Both the position numbers and the translations under genes were made by a program. DNA of 14,680 nucleotides from Candidatus Portnoybacteria bacterium CG_4_10_14_0_2_um_filter_44_20 (lineage in GTDB: Bacteria > Patescibacteriota > Minisyncoccia > Portnoybacterales > GCA-002795985). Where the stretch lies: contig PFOG01000131.1 of the NCBI GenBank assembly GCA_002792395.1, positions 1-14,680 of the forward strand, given 5' to 3'. The stretch's first letter is position 1. Each line of letters starts with the position of its first letter. The notes beneath the pieces were generated by a model. It was not told the origin of the DNA and ran no database searches. It was given only the letters and a program-made list of their open reading frames with translations. Shown one piece after another: positions 1 to 5,104 of the stretch.

Positions 1-102
1 ATATTTCGCCACCCGAAAAAGCTCCACCAAATTCTCCTTAAAAGTGTAGCGATTTTCCAGCGGTATTTTGAAAGTTTTTGATAGATTTTGGACTTTAATC
101 AT
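1..102 (-). CDS. ABC transporter ATP-binding protein, Wzt/TagH-like, N-terminal fragment
   Basis: Only the first 34 codons lie in the window; the gene runs off the left edge. The reading begins MIKVQNLSKTFKIP and continues through ENLVELFRVAKY, which is the usual start of ATPases that energise polysaccharide or teichoic-acid export (Wzt/TagH type): first beta-strand, then the FKIP segment, then the 'TFKENLVELF' helix. The Walker A motif would lie just outside. Its expected partner, a Wzm/TagG-like permease, is on the same strand at 1663-2439 but is not adjacent as is typical. The start is the only ATG in this frame matching the family N-terminus, and no clear Shine-Dalgarno precedes it. It would act at the inner face of the membrane, coupling ATP hydrolysis to glycan export. 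Confidence 0.8.
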   Translation of the reverse strand, partial: MIKVQNLSKTFKIPLENRYTFKENLVELFRVAKY

Positions 103-130
103 ATCGGATGAGCGAGTGTTTAAAATAAAA

Positions 131-439
131 TTATTTTTTTATTTTACCTAATAATATCTGATAGCCTGATGAGTTTTTTTCTGTGTGCATAATTGTATAA
201 TTGCCAGAACTTAGTTTTTCATTAATTTCACGAGCTTGGAACATAGGATCTGTCGGTATGCCAATCGCTATGTTAGTTATAATTTCATGTAATTCAACTT
301 TATAAATATTTCTATGTCTCCACCAACCTTTTATTGCTATACCAGACGAAATAATTAACGCTAAAACAGAAAAAACCAAAGAAGTTAATTCTATAAGATT
401 GTTTCCAACAAGTTTCATAAAAATTTCAGTAAGTTCCAT
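131..439 (-). CDS. small single-pass membrane protein, unknown function
   Basis: This is a 102-residue protein I do not recognise. Residues about 16-38 form one hydrophobic segment (LTSLVFSVLALIISSGIAIK), followed by a basic stretch (WWRHRN). A soluble C-terminal part follows with a plausible mixed alpha/beta character, ending in KIKK. The layout suggests an N-out/C-in anchor. It lies 28 bp upstream of the ABC ATPase start on the same strand and in the AT-rich block that separates that ATPase from its permease. No Shine-Dalgarno is visible before the ATG at 439; M8 is an alternative start. The composition is visibly more AT-rich than the flanking transporter genes, which fits an acquired segment. 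The call rests on an open frame and a membrane segment only. Confidence 0.5.
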   Translation of the reverse strand: MELTEIFMKLVGNNLIELTSLVFSVLALIISSGIAIKGWWRHRNIYKVELHEIITNIAIGIPTDPMFQAREINEKLSSGNYTIMHTEKNSSGYQILLGKIKK

Positions 440-467
440 AAAAAAATAATTTTTAGCTCATGAACCA

Positions 468-480
468 GATACGCCGTATC
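468..480. repeat. short perfect palindrome at a stop codon
   Basis: GATACG (468-473) and CGTATC (475-480) are perfect inverted repeats around a single base. They overlap the TGA stop of the membrane protein gene ending at 479. There is no T-tail, so a terminator is not supported. It may be a small palindromic element or simple chance. Confidence 0.35.
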
Positions 481-901
481 AGGCGATGTAATAAAAAATC
501 TTATCTAAAAATGACCCTCGTAATTTTCGGTTTTTATATTCAAAAATTGTATTTCTTGCTATTTCTTTTGCTTCTTTTTCTAACTCATCCTGTTTTGCTT
601 CAGGTCTTTTTTTGTTGAGATGTATAACAAATTCTTTGGTTTCGTTTTTTAGAGATTGACTGAATGCTATATATTTTAAAATTTGTAACAAAAAGAACGG
701 AATAAAAACTAAATACCAGTCAGAAAATAAGACAATATAACCAAACAATACAATTTTTGATATAAAAACCATTAGTACCCCTTTGTTTGTTCGGTAAATT
801 TGTGGCCAATTGATTCTCATATTAAAAACACACCACCTATAATAATGCCAGTGCCACCATGTTGTAATAATGACTATCGGGATTAAAATAATGTTGTACA
901 T
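479..901 (-). CDS. small polytopic membrane protein, unknown function
   Basis: This is a 140-residue protein I do not recognise. An N-terminal hydrophobic segment (residues about 2-14) is followed by an aromatic cluster TTWWHWHYYRW. Two further hydrophobic segments follow at about 42-59 and 62-80. The C-terminal 55 residues are charged and helical (KKRPEAKQDELEKEAKEIARNT in two parts), with a basic end. Topology would be two or three membrane passes with a cytoplasmic helical tail. No Shine-Dalgarno is visible before the ATG at 901. It sits in the AT-rich block between the ABC permease and the ATPase, on the same strand as the 102-residue membrane protein, with 39 bp between them. Function cannot be assigned from sequence. 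Confidence 0.5.
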   Translation of the reverse strand: MYNIILIPIVIITTWWHWHYYRWCVFNMRINWPQIYRTNKGVLMVFISKIVLFGYIVLFSDWYLVFIPFFLLQILKYIAFSQSLKNETKEFVIHLNKKRPEAKQDELEKEAKEIARNTIFEYKNRKLRGSFLDKIFYYIA

Positions 902-970
902 ATTTATGATTAAGATTTTTTATTATTTCGCACAACTCGTTATTATGCGAACTATTCTCATCCAATATCC

Positions 971-1020
971 CTGGATTCCCGCTGGAGTTTACCTCGTATT
1001 TATTATGAAGCGGGAATGAC
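971..1020. repeat. palindromic intergenic repeat of the ATTCCCGC type
   Basis: ATTCCCGCT (975-983) and AGCGGGAAT (1009-1017) are perfect 9-bp inverted repeats around a 25-bp spacer. The outer bases CTGG and GACA resemble the common 'GTCATTCCCGC ... GCGGGAATCCAG' dispersed palindromes found in many bacterial intergenic regions. It lies in the gap between the 140-residue membrane protein and the DUF559 block. Confidence 0.6.
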
Positions 1021-1042
1021 ACAAATTAAAATCTACTTTGTT

Positions 1043-1079
1043 CCTCCCCTCCTCAGTTGAGGAGGGGCTGGGGGAGGTG
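1043..1079 (-). repeat. DUF559-associated G/C-rich palindrome, copy 1
   Basis: CCCCTCCTCA (1046-1055) and TGAGGAGGGG (1058-1067) form a 10-bp stem with a 2-nt loop, followed by CTGGGGGAGGTG. Read on the minus strand, the unit is a CACCTCCCCCAG header followed by the hairpin. It lies downstream of the DUF559 gene and is oriented head-to-head with copy 2. It is not followed by a T-run, so it is not an ordinary terminator. Confidence 0.75.
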
Positions 1080-1114
1080 TTGTTATGAAATGTAAATAGT
1101 TTGTTATTTTTCAT

Positions 1115-1162
1115 CACCTCTTTGTCCCCTTGGGACATTTCCCCTCATCTGAGGGGAAAAGG
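1115..1162 (+). repeat. DUF559-associated palindrome, copy 2
   Basis: A CACCTC header (1115-1120) is followed by a small hairpin, GTCCC/GGGAC (1124-1136), and then a 10-bp stem, TTTCCCCTCA (1138-1147) with TGAGGGGAAA (1150-1159). The core CCCCTCATCTGAGGGGA (1141-1157) is identical to the core of copy 3 on the other side of the DUF559 gene. Copies 1 and 2 are inverted relative to each other across a 35-bp AT-rich spacer. Confidence 0.75.
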
Positions 1163-1175
1163 CTCTATATTGTTA

Positions 1176-1526
1176 TTATTTCAAATATTCTGATATCTTC
1201 ATCAACACGCCATCTAAATTATTATCAATATCATTATCCCAAAATCTTAACATAGTAAATCCTAAATTTTTTAAATACTCATCCCTCTGTTTGTCATATT
1301 CTCTCTGCTGTTCGATATGTTGGCTGCCGTCTACCTCAATAATTAATTTCTTTTTCGGGCAATAGAAATCAACTATGTATTTTCCAATTGAATGTTGCCT
1401 TCTGAGTTTGTATCCTAATCGACCTCTTCTTATCCGTGACCACAAAATTACTTCGTGCGGGGTAGATGAGTTTCTAAGTTTTCTTCTGATTGTTTTTCGA
1501 TTTTCCAGATTATGTATTTTTCTCAT
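1176..1526 (-). CDS. DUF559 family Vsr/PD-(D/E)XK-like endonuclease
   Basis: This 116-residue protein matches the DUF559 family, a small restriction-endonuclease-fold group related to Vsr. Visible features: the helix TPHEVILWSRIR (residues 22-33); the basic strand GYKLRRQHSIGKYIVDFYC with D53; the core LIIEVDGSQH giving E64-x-D66 and H70; and the C-terminal segment YLKNLGFTMLRFWDNDI, typical of the family. The active-site acidic residues appear intact. The start was set at the ATG at 1526 because AGGAGG (1534-1539) lies 7 nt upstream; the GTG at 1532 overlaps that site. The ribosome binding site is part of the header of repeat copy 3. The gene is bracketed by three related palindromes. Biological substrate is unknown; a role in spread or processing of the palindromes is a hypothesis only. 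Confidence 0.9.
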   Translation of the reverse strand: MRKIHNLENRKTIRRKLRNSSTPHEVILWSRIRRGRLGYKLRRQHSIGKYIVDFYCPKKKLIIEVDGSQHIEQQREYDKQRDEYLKNLGFTMLRFWDNDIDNNLDGVLMKISEYLK

Positions 1527-1529
1527 CAG

Positions 1530-1569
1530 CACCCCTCCTTAATCCTCCCCTCATCTGAGGGGAGGAGGA
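1530..1569 (+). repeat. DUF559-associated palindrome, copy 3 (carries the gene's RBS)
   Basis: A CACCCCTCCTTAAT header is followed by an 11-bp stem, TCCTCCCCTCA (1543-1553) with TGAGGGGAGGA (1556-1566), and a 2-nt loop. The header, read on the minus strand, is AAGGAGGGGTG and includes the Shine-Dalgarno of the DUF559 gene. Copies 2 and 3 share a 17-bp core and have the same orientation. Confidence 0.75.
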
Positions 1570-1594
1570 TTTTTTGATACTTATACTGCTTATT

Positions 1595-1655
1595 GTGAGC
1601 GGGACGCTCACGCAAGCTACGCTTAATCGTAAATCGTAAATCTTAAATCATAATT
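1595..1655. repeat. hairpin plus heptad tandem repeat
   Basis: GTGAGCG (1595-1601) and CGCTCAC (1605-1611) form a perfect 7-bp hairpin with a GGA loop. Fourteen bases further on are four head-to-tail copies of the 7-mer AATCNTA (1625-1652: AATCGTA, AATCGTA, AATCTTA, AATCATA). The same heptad family recurs at 5029-5102. The block ends 8 bp before the stop codon of the ABC permease. Confidence 0.6.
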
Positions 1656-1662
1656 CTCCGCC

Positions 1663-2439
1663 CTATACTTCCTCCGCGAAATATTTGGATTTTTTGGTAA
1701 AGACGTATAGGCCGATAATCAGCAGTAATGCGGTTGCGGTTGGCGCCAACCACCAGAAGGGCGAAATAACCTGCCCGCCGAGAAAGATTTCTCGGATGTC
1801 CTGGATAATCTGCGCTATTGGGTTAAAGAACGCTATTTTTTGGTATTTTAGCGGGACGACAGATAATGGATAGATGATCGGCGTGGCGTAGAACATAATT
1901 TGTAAAAGGATTTCCCAGATGTGCGCCAGATCGCGAAACCAAACATACAGGGTTGCCAGAATTAGCGCCAGGCCGAAAGAAAAGAAATAAAGCTCCAGAA
2001 GATAAATCGGCAGGAGCCAAAGTGAAAACTGAAACTCCAGGCCAAAAATAAGCATAAAGATAAATATAACTCCCAGATTCAGCAAAAAGGTCATTAAGGA
2101 GGTTAGGCTGGTCGCGATGATGATGGTAATTTTCGGCACATAGATTTTCTGAACCAGATTCGCCTTGCTGACGATGGATTGCATACTTAGAACCGTCAGT
2201 TCGTAAAAAAACATCCAGAAAATAATTCCTATTAGCAGATAAAACTGGTAGTTGGCCATTCCCCCGCCCAGGCGCAGGAAAACCGAAAAAACCAGGTATA
2301 AAATCCCGAATAAGGCCATCGGTTTCAGAAGGGACCAGAAATAGCCCAGAATTGAGTTATTATACTTGAGCTTAAAATCATTAACCGCCAGCTCGCGGAT
2401 TAGTTCCCAGTTGTGTTTTAGTGCCGTGTTTGAATTCAT
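1663..2439 (-). CDS. ABC-2 type transporter permease, Wzm/TagG-like
   Basis: From the chosen start the product is 258 residues. It opens with WELIRELAVNDFKLKYNNS and LGYFWSLLKP, the conserved cytoplasmic entry helix of Wzm/TagG-type polysaccharide ABC exporters. About six hydrophobic segments follow, and the end includes the typical FATPIIYPLS-like stretch (FYATPIIYPLSVVP) and FNPIAQIIQDIREIFL. The frame stays open upstream to a TTG at 2517, but that start lies inside a transcription terminator. The ATG at 2439 matches where family proteins begin; the ATGs at 2460 and 2490 are alternatives. It should pair with the ATPase starting at 102, yet 1.5 kb of unrelated DNA lies between. It likely exports a lipid-linked surface glycan. 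The neighbouring GT2 gene is consistent with a surface-polysaccharide role. Confidence 0.88.
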   Translation of the reverse strand: MNSNTALKHNWELIRELAVNDFKLKYNNSILGYFWSLLKPMALFGILYLVFSVFLRLGGGMANYQFYLLIGIIFWMFFYELTVLSMQSIVSKANLVQKIYVPKITIIIATSLTSLMTFLLNLGVIFIFMLIFGLEFQFSLWLLPIYLLELYFFSFGLALILATLYVWFRDLAHIWEILLQIMFYATPIIYPLSVVPLKYQKIAFFNPIAQIIQDIREIFLGGQVISPFWWLAPTATALLLIIGLYVFTKKSKYFAEEV

Positions 2440-2510
2440 CTTTCTATACCATTTTGTCATATTCAGCGGCTTCTGACAATGCTTGACCATCAAACAAGAG
2501 TAGAATAATT

Positions 2511-2542
2511 CAAACAAAAAAATCTCCGCTTAGCGGAGATTT
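2511..2542 (-). terminator. rho-independent terminator
   Basis: On the minus strand AAATCTCCGC pairs with GCGGAGATTT (plus 2520-2529 with 2533-2542), with a 3-nt loop and a run of seven T. It follows the gene ending at 2560 and separates it transcriptionally from the ABC permease. Confidence 0.85.
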
Positions 2543-2559
2543 ATCGCGACTTGTGCGAG

Positions 2560-3477
2560 CTAGTCTAATTCTATTTTAAAATCCTTGAAATGTTCTTCCT
2601 TTAGCTCGCCAGTATATGGATCAAGAGAGCCTTCGGGAAAAATGATGACGATTGGCTTCGCGTCATCTGAAATATCCAGACAATATTTTTCCATCTCGCC
2701 GAAATCGGTTTTCAGCTTTGCGGACAACTCGGCAAATCTCGTTTCGCCCGCTTCGTTGCCCTCGGCCTTGAAGCGCTTCGTGGTTTCTTCCATCCAGGCA
2801 GCCAATTCTTCTTCGGTTTGGAAAAATTGGGGCTTTTGCGCGAAGGCAGTATGTTTGACCTGGGCGATAAGTTTATTACCGCTTTTCTTATCCGCGCCCC
2901 ACATGTCAATATGGAGATTCGCGTCTTCCCGCGGATGGGGCATTTTTGGCGAAAACCCCTGTTTTTCAAGAAGCCGGTATAGCGCGACCTCTCCGAGCAT
3001 ACCTTTCCGTATGGCTCGCCAGGTTTTTATTTCCCCGAGGCGCCAGGCAATCTGGTCCGTTAAATCGAGCAAGCCCTTCAGATAATCCTCGTCTTCCTTG
3101 TTGGCCAGGATATAAGCCGATTGGAGAAAAAACGATTCGGTCAGATTCAGCTTTATGCCCCGAATTTCTTCCTCGCCGCCGCCCGTAATCGTTCCCTGTC
3201 TTTCATATTCCTTTAGCTTGCCGATTCGTTCCTGATCCCTCAGCTGTTCTATCTCAGAGAAAACGAATTCTATTTCCTGTTCCAATCCTTTATACTTTTC
3301 CAAAAGGCCGGATTTTATGCTTTTTAGCTCGTCCGCGCCAAGCGCGCCCGCGCGTTCTTTTTCGGGAATACTATTCAGGATATCCTGAAAACGCGCTTCA
3401 TACTTTTCCGGAAGCTCTCTGGGTGTTTCCGCTTCTTTGTTTTTTGTGGACTCACGCATAGTTATGGTACCCCGCAT
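2560..3477 (-). CDS. uncharacterised coiled-coil protein with possible PD-(D/E)XK-like core
   Basis: This is a 305-residue soluble protein I cannot name. Residues about 15-95 are highly charged and helical, likely coiled coil. Residues 160-210 read GMLGEVALYRLLEKQGF, then HIDMWG, then IAQVKHT. This is the order expected of a restriction-endonuclease-like core: helix with E163, strand with D191, then Q206-x-K208. Q in place of the middle acidic residue occurs in several nuclease families of this fold (QxK type). Residues 220-265 are again helical and charged. The C-terminal part, IVIIFPEGSLDP, looks like a beta-strand and turn. There is no signal peptide or membrane segment. The gene has its own promoter (3501-3530) and terminator (2511-2542), so it is monocistronic. 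An alternative start is M7 (3459). The nuclease reading is inference from motif spacing only. Confidence 0.75.
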   Translation of the reverse strand: MRGTITMRESTKNKEAETPRELPEKYEARFQDILNSIPEKERAGALGADELKSIKSGLLEKYKGLEQEIEFVFSEIEQLRDQERIGKLKEYERQGTITGGGEEEIRGIKLNLTESFFLQSAYILANKEDEDYLKGLLDLTDQIAWRLGEIKTWRAIRKGMLGEVALYRLLEKQGFSPKMPHPREDANLHIDMWGADKKSGNKLIAQVKHTAFAQKPQFFQTEEELAAWMEETTKRFKAEGNEAGETRFAELSAKLKTDFGEMEKYCLDISDDAKPIVIIFPEGSLDPYTGELKEEHFKDFKIELD

Positions 3478-3500
3478 TTGGTCGTTGCCTATTAGTTGTT

Positions 3501-3530
3501 ATTATTACCACCCATTGATAACTAAGTCAA
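3501..3530 (-). promoter_or_regulatory. sigma70-type promoter for the coiled-coil gene
   Basis: On the minus strand TTGACT (plus 3525-3530) is separated by 18 nt from AATAAT (plus 3501-3506). It sits just upstream of the ATG at 3477 and is divergent from the plus-strand promoter at 3561. Confidence 0.5.
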
Positions 3531-3560
3531 TCCTGCCATAGAAAATCAAGAATGGCAATA

Positions 3561-3589
3561 TTGACAAAGGTTTAATCTGGTGTTAATTT
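3561..3589 (+). promoter_or_regulatory. sigma70-type promoter for the small membrane gene pair
   Basis: A perfect TTGACA (3561-3566) is separated by 17 nt from TAATTT (3584-3589). The expected transcript would begin near 3596 and lead into the GGAGG and GTG start at 3620-3633. Confidence 0.65.
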
Positions 3590-3630
3590 CTTATGAGCAT
3601 CTTGATATTGGAATAGTCTGGAGGCCTTTC

Positions 3631-3852
3631 GTGCGAATAATAAAAATGCGAATAATAAAAAAGATTGGGGGCGCGGTTTGCTTTCTGGTTGCGGCAGTTT
3701 CTTTTTCGCTGGCGATTAATACGGTTGTGGATATAGGCGCGGGGCTGATTGATGGCACCAGCCATTTCTATCGCCTCCTGTGCATTTTTTGCAGCATGTT
3801 AGCTATTGTGTTTTTTATTGCCGGCGAAGAATTGTGGAAAAACAGTCATTAG
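3631..3852 (+). CDS. small two-pass membrane protein, unknown function
   Basis: From the GTG at 3631 the product is 74 residues. GGAGG (3620-3624) lies 6 nt before it, while the ATG at 3646 is 21 nt away, so the GTG is preferred. The first residues VRIIKMRIIKK come from a 15-bp tandem duplication. Two hydrophobic segments follow (GGAVCFLVAAVSFSLAI and LLCIFCSMLAIVFFIAG), joined by a loop containing VVDIGAGLIDGTSHFYR, and the end is short and charged. I do not recognise a family. A strong promoter lies directly upstream and a 41-residue microprotein gene follows after 27 bp, so the two are probably co-transcribed. It is a hypothetical inner-membrane protein. Confidence 0.7.
   Translation: MRIIKMRIIKKIGGAVCFLVAAVSFSLAINTVVDIGAGLIDGTSHFYRLLCIFCSMLAIVFFIAGEELWKNSH
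3632..3661 (+). repeat. 15-bp perfect tandem duplication at a gene start
   Basis: TGCGAATAATAAAAA occurs twice head to tail (3632-3646 and 3647-3661). It is in frame and duplicates the residues RIIK(K/M) at the N-terminus of the small membrane protein. It also creates a second candidate start codon, ATG at 3646. Confidence 0.9.
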
Positions 3853-3879
3853 AGAAAATGCGAAATAAAGGAGACTTGA

Positions 3880-4005
3880 ATGCTAATACCATTAATTTTG
3901 TTGATAGCTCTGTTGTTATTGCCAGCACCTCCCTCAAGGCACGGGTTGACCGGTGATGTCACGACATATCCCCGCCGCCTGGACAAAAAAATCAAAAGAG
4001 GGTAG
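3880..4005 (+). CDS. 41-residue membrane microprotein
   Basis: The ATG at 3880 is preceded by AAAGGAG (3868-3874) at good spacing, a stronger ribosome binding site than most genes here have. The product starts MLIPLILLIALLLLPAPP, a single hydrophobic helix of about 14 residues with prolines at its end. It continues through RHGLTGDVTTYP to a basic tail, RRLDKKIKRG. It could be a membrane-anchored microprotein or an uncleaved signal anchor; there is no lipobox Cys and no clear AxA cleavage site. It follows the 74-residue membrane gene by 27 bp and is followed by a terminator at 4018-4047, so it closes a two-gene transcript. I recognise no family. Being short, it would be missed by length cut-offs. 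Confidence 0.55.
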   Translation: MLIPLILLIALLLLPAPPSRHGLTGDVTTYPRRLDKKIKRG

Positions 4006-4017
4006 TTAAATAACTTC

Positions 4018-4047
4018 AAAACTTCTGCTTAATTGTAGAAGTTTTTT
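4018..4047 (+). terminator. rho-independent terminator, possibly bidirectional
   Basis: AAAACTTCT (4018-4026) pairs with AGAAGTTTT (4037-4045), extended inward by G-T and C-G pairs, and is followed by T's to 4047. It ends the plus-strand unit 3631-4005 and overlaps the stop codon of the convergent glycosyltransferase. Confidence 0.75.
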
Positions 4048-5023
4048 AATCTTTTGAAAATTCTAAAACGAATTGCCAAAAAACTTTCGCTTTTCCCCGA
4101 TATTGTTTTACGAATAAGCCGATAACGAACACGGGAAGAACGAGTAGTAGGGCGTTTAGAATAAACATCCATTTGATGATAAAGCCTTGAAATTTTCCTT
4201 TGTGCTTGCGGAAGACATAGACATAGCCGCGGCGGAAATCGAGCATCTTGCGCAAATCTTCCCACATCGCGTTGCTTTGGCCGCCTAAATGAATAATTGT
4301 CGCGTCGGCCAGATAATATAGCTTATAGCCGGCTTTTTCGAGAGACCAACATAAATCAACGTCTTCCAGCCAATAGAAAATATTTTCGTCCCGGCCGCCA
4401 ATTTTCTCGTGCGCTTCCCTGCTCATTAGGGGTGCCGCGCCCGGAATATTGAAATCATCGGCATAGCAGGATTTATTCGAATCCAGGTCAGACAAAAACC
4501 GCCTTCGTAAAAATTTAATTTTATGGGTAAGCTTATTTAGCGGCGCGAGATAGACCCAAAATGTTTGAGTGATGCTTGGCAGCTTACGATAATATTCATC
4601 CTGGAATTCACCGTCAGGATAAATTAGTTTCGGTGTTAGCATGCCGATAGATTTGTCCCCGCGCATTTTATCAACCATTTTCCGCAACTGGCTTTGAGCC
4701 GTGCCGGGGACAGACCTCGGCAACCCCGGCGAGAAATCGACCGGCGGAATAATCGTGTCGCTGTTCAAAAACAAAACATATTCTCCCCCACTCTCTTTAA
4801 ATCCCCGATTATTGCCTTTGGTAAAACCGAGATTTTCGGAATTCCTGACTAATTTAACCTGTGGGAATTCTCGCGCGACCATCTCCGCCGAGCCGTCCGA
4901 AGAGCCGTTATCCACGACAATTGTCTCAAAAGCAACATCTTTAACGTTATCGTAAATAGACTTAAGGCACTGCTTAGTTAAATCTTTGGTGTTCCAGGAA
5001 AGAACGACGATAGACAGATCCAT
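4046..5023 (-). CDS. family 2 glycosyltransferase (rhamnosyltransferase/WbbL-like)
   Basis: A 325-residue GT2 enzyme that would transfer a sugar from a nucleotide-sugar donor at the cytoplasmic membrane face. Visible motifs: N-terminal LSIVVLSWNTKDLTKQCLKS; the VDNGSSDGS loop (37-45); LGFTKGNNRGF (65-75); the metal/donor site FLNSDT (85-90, D89); GEFQDEYYRKLPS; NIPGAAPLMSR (192-202); and the acceptor/catalytic YWLEDVDLCW (217-226, ED-x-D). A hydrophobic helix near 283-305 and a basic tail suggest membrane association. Right after NSDTIIPP there are about 18 extra residues (95-112) encoded by a palindromic G/C-rich insertion. The start ATG is preceded by GAGAA. It lies 81 bp downstream of the wall hydrolase gene and may share its transcript. 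Confidence 0.92.
   Translation of the reverse strand: MDLSIVVLSWNTKDLTKQCLKSIYDNVKDVAFETIVVDNGSSDGSAEMVAREFPQVKLVRNSENLGFTKGNNRGFKESGGEYVLFLNSDTIIPPVDFSPGLPRSVPGTAQSQLRKMVDKMRGDKSIGMLTPKLIYPDGEFQDEYYRKLPSITQTFWVYLAPLNKLTHKIKFLRRRFLSDLDSNKSCYADDFNIPGAAPLMSREAHEKIGGRDENIFYWLEDVDLCWSLEKAGYKLYYLADATIIHLGGQSNAMWEDLRKMLDFRRGYVYVFRKHKGKFQGFIIKWMFILNALLLVLPVFVIGLFVKQYRGKAKVFWQFVLEFSKD
4688..4741. repeat. in-frame palindromic insertion inside the GT2 gene
   Basis: GCCGGGG (4703-4709) and CCCCGGC (4724-4730) form a perfect 7-bp inverted repeat within about 54 bp that encode residues 95-112 (VDFSPGLPRSVPGTAQSQ). Typical GT2 proteins of this subfamily pass straight from NSDT-x-x-PP to the next helix. 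The block is more G/C-rich than its flanks and preserves the frame, like the palindromic elements inserted in Rickettsia genes. Confidence 0.6.
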
Positions 5024-5028
5024 TTCTC

Positions 5029-5102
5029 GATTTAAGATTCAAGAATTAAGATTTACGAATCGGATACATTAGAAATTCATAAATCGTAAATCATAAATCA
5101 TT
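5029..5102. repeat. inverted arrays of a 7-bp repeat
   Basis: The left arm carries heptads GATTTAA, GATTCAA, GAATTAA and GATTTAC (5029-5056). The right arm carries the opposite-strand form AATCGTA, AATCATA and AATCATT (5082-5102). The arms can fold back on each other around about 5063-5073. The same heptad family is present at 1625-1652. It fills the gap between the GT2 start and the wall hydrolase stop. Confidence 0.65.
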
Positions 5103-5104
5103 TT

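Noticed and set aside
837..1022. 61-residue minus-strand open frame
   Set aside because: It runs through a palindromic intergenic repeat, overlaps the start of the membrane protein gene and shows no family likeness.
2440..2517. Upstream extension of the ABC permease to the TTG at 2517
   Set aside because: The TTG and its apparent GGAGA ribosome binding site are part of the terminator hairpin and T-run of the preceding gene, and family proteins begin near the ATG at 2439.
4688..4741. Frameshift pair explaining the extra residues in the glycosyltransferase
   Set aside because: Both flanks are in the same frame with intact motifs and the extra segment is a multiple of three, so an in-frame insertion fits better.
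5029..5102. Possible CRISPR array
   Set aside because: The units are 7-bp tandem heptads without spacers and no cas genes are present.
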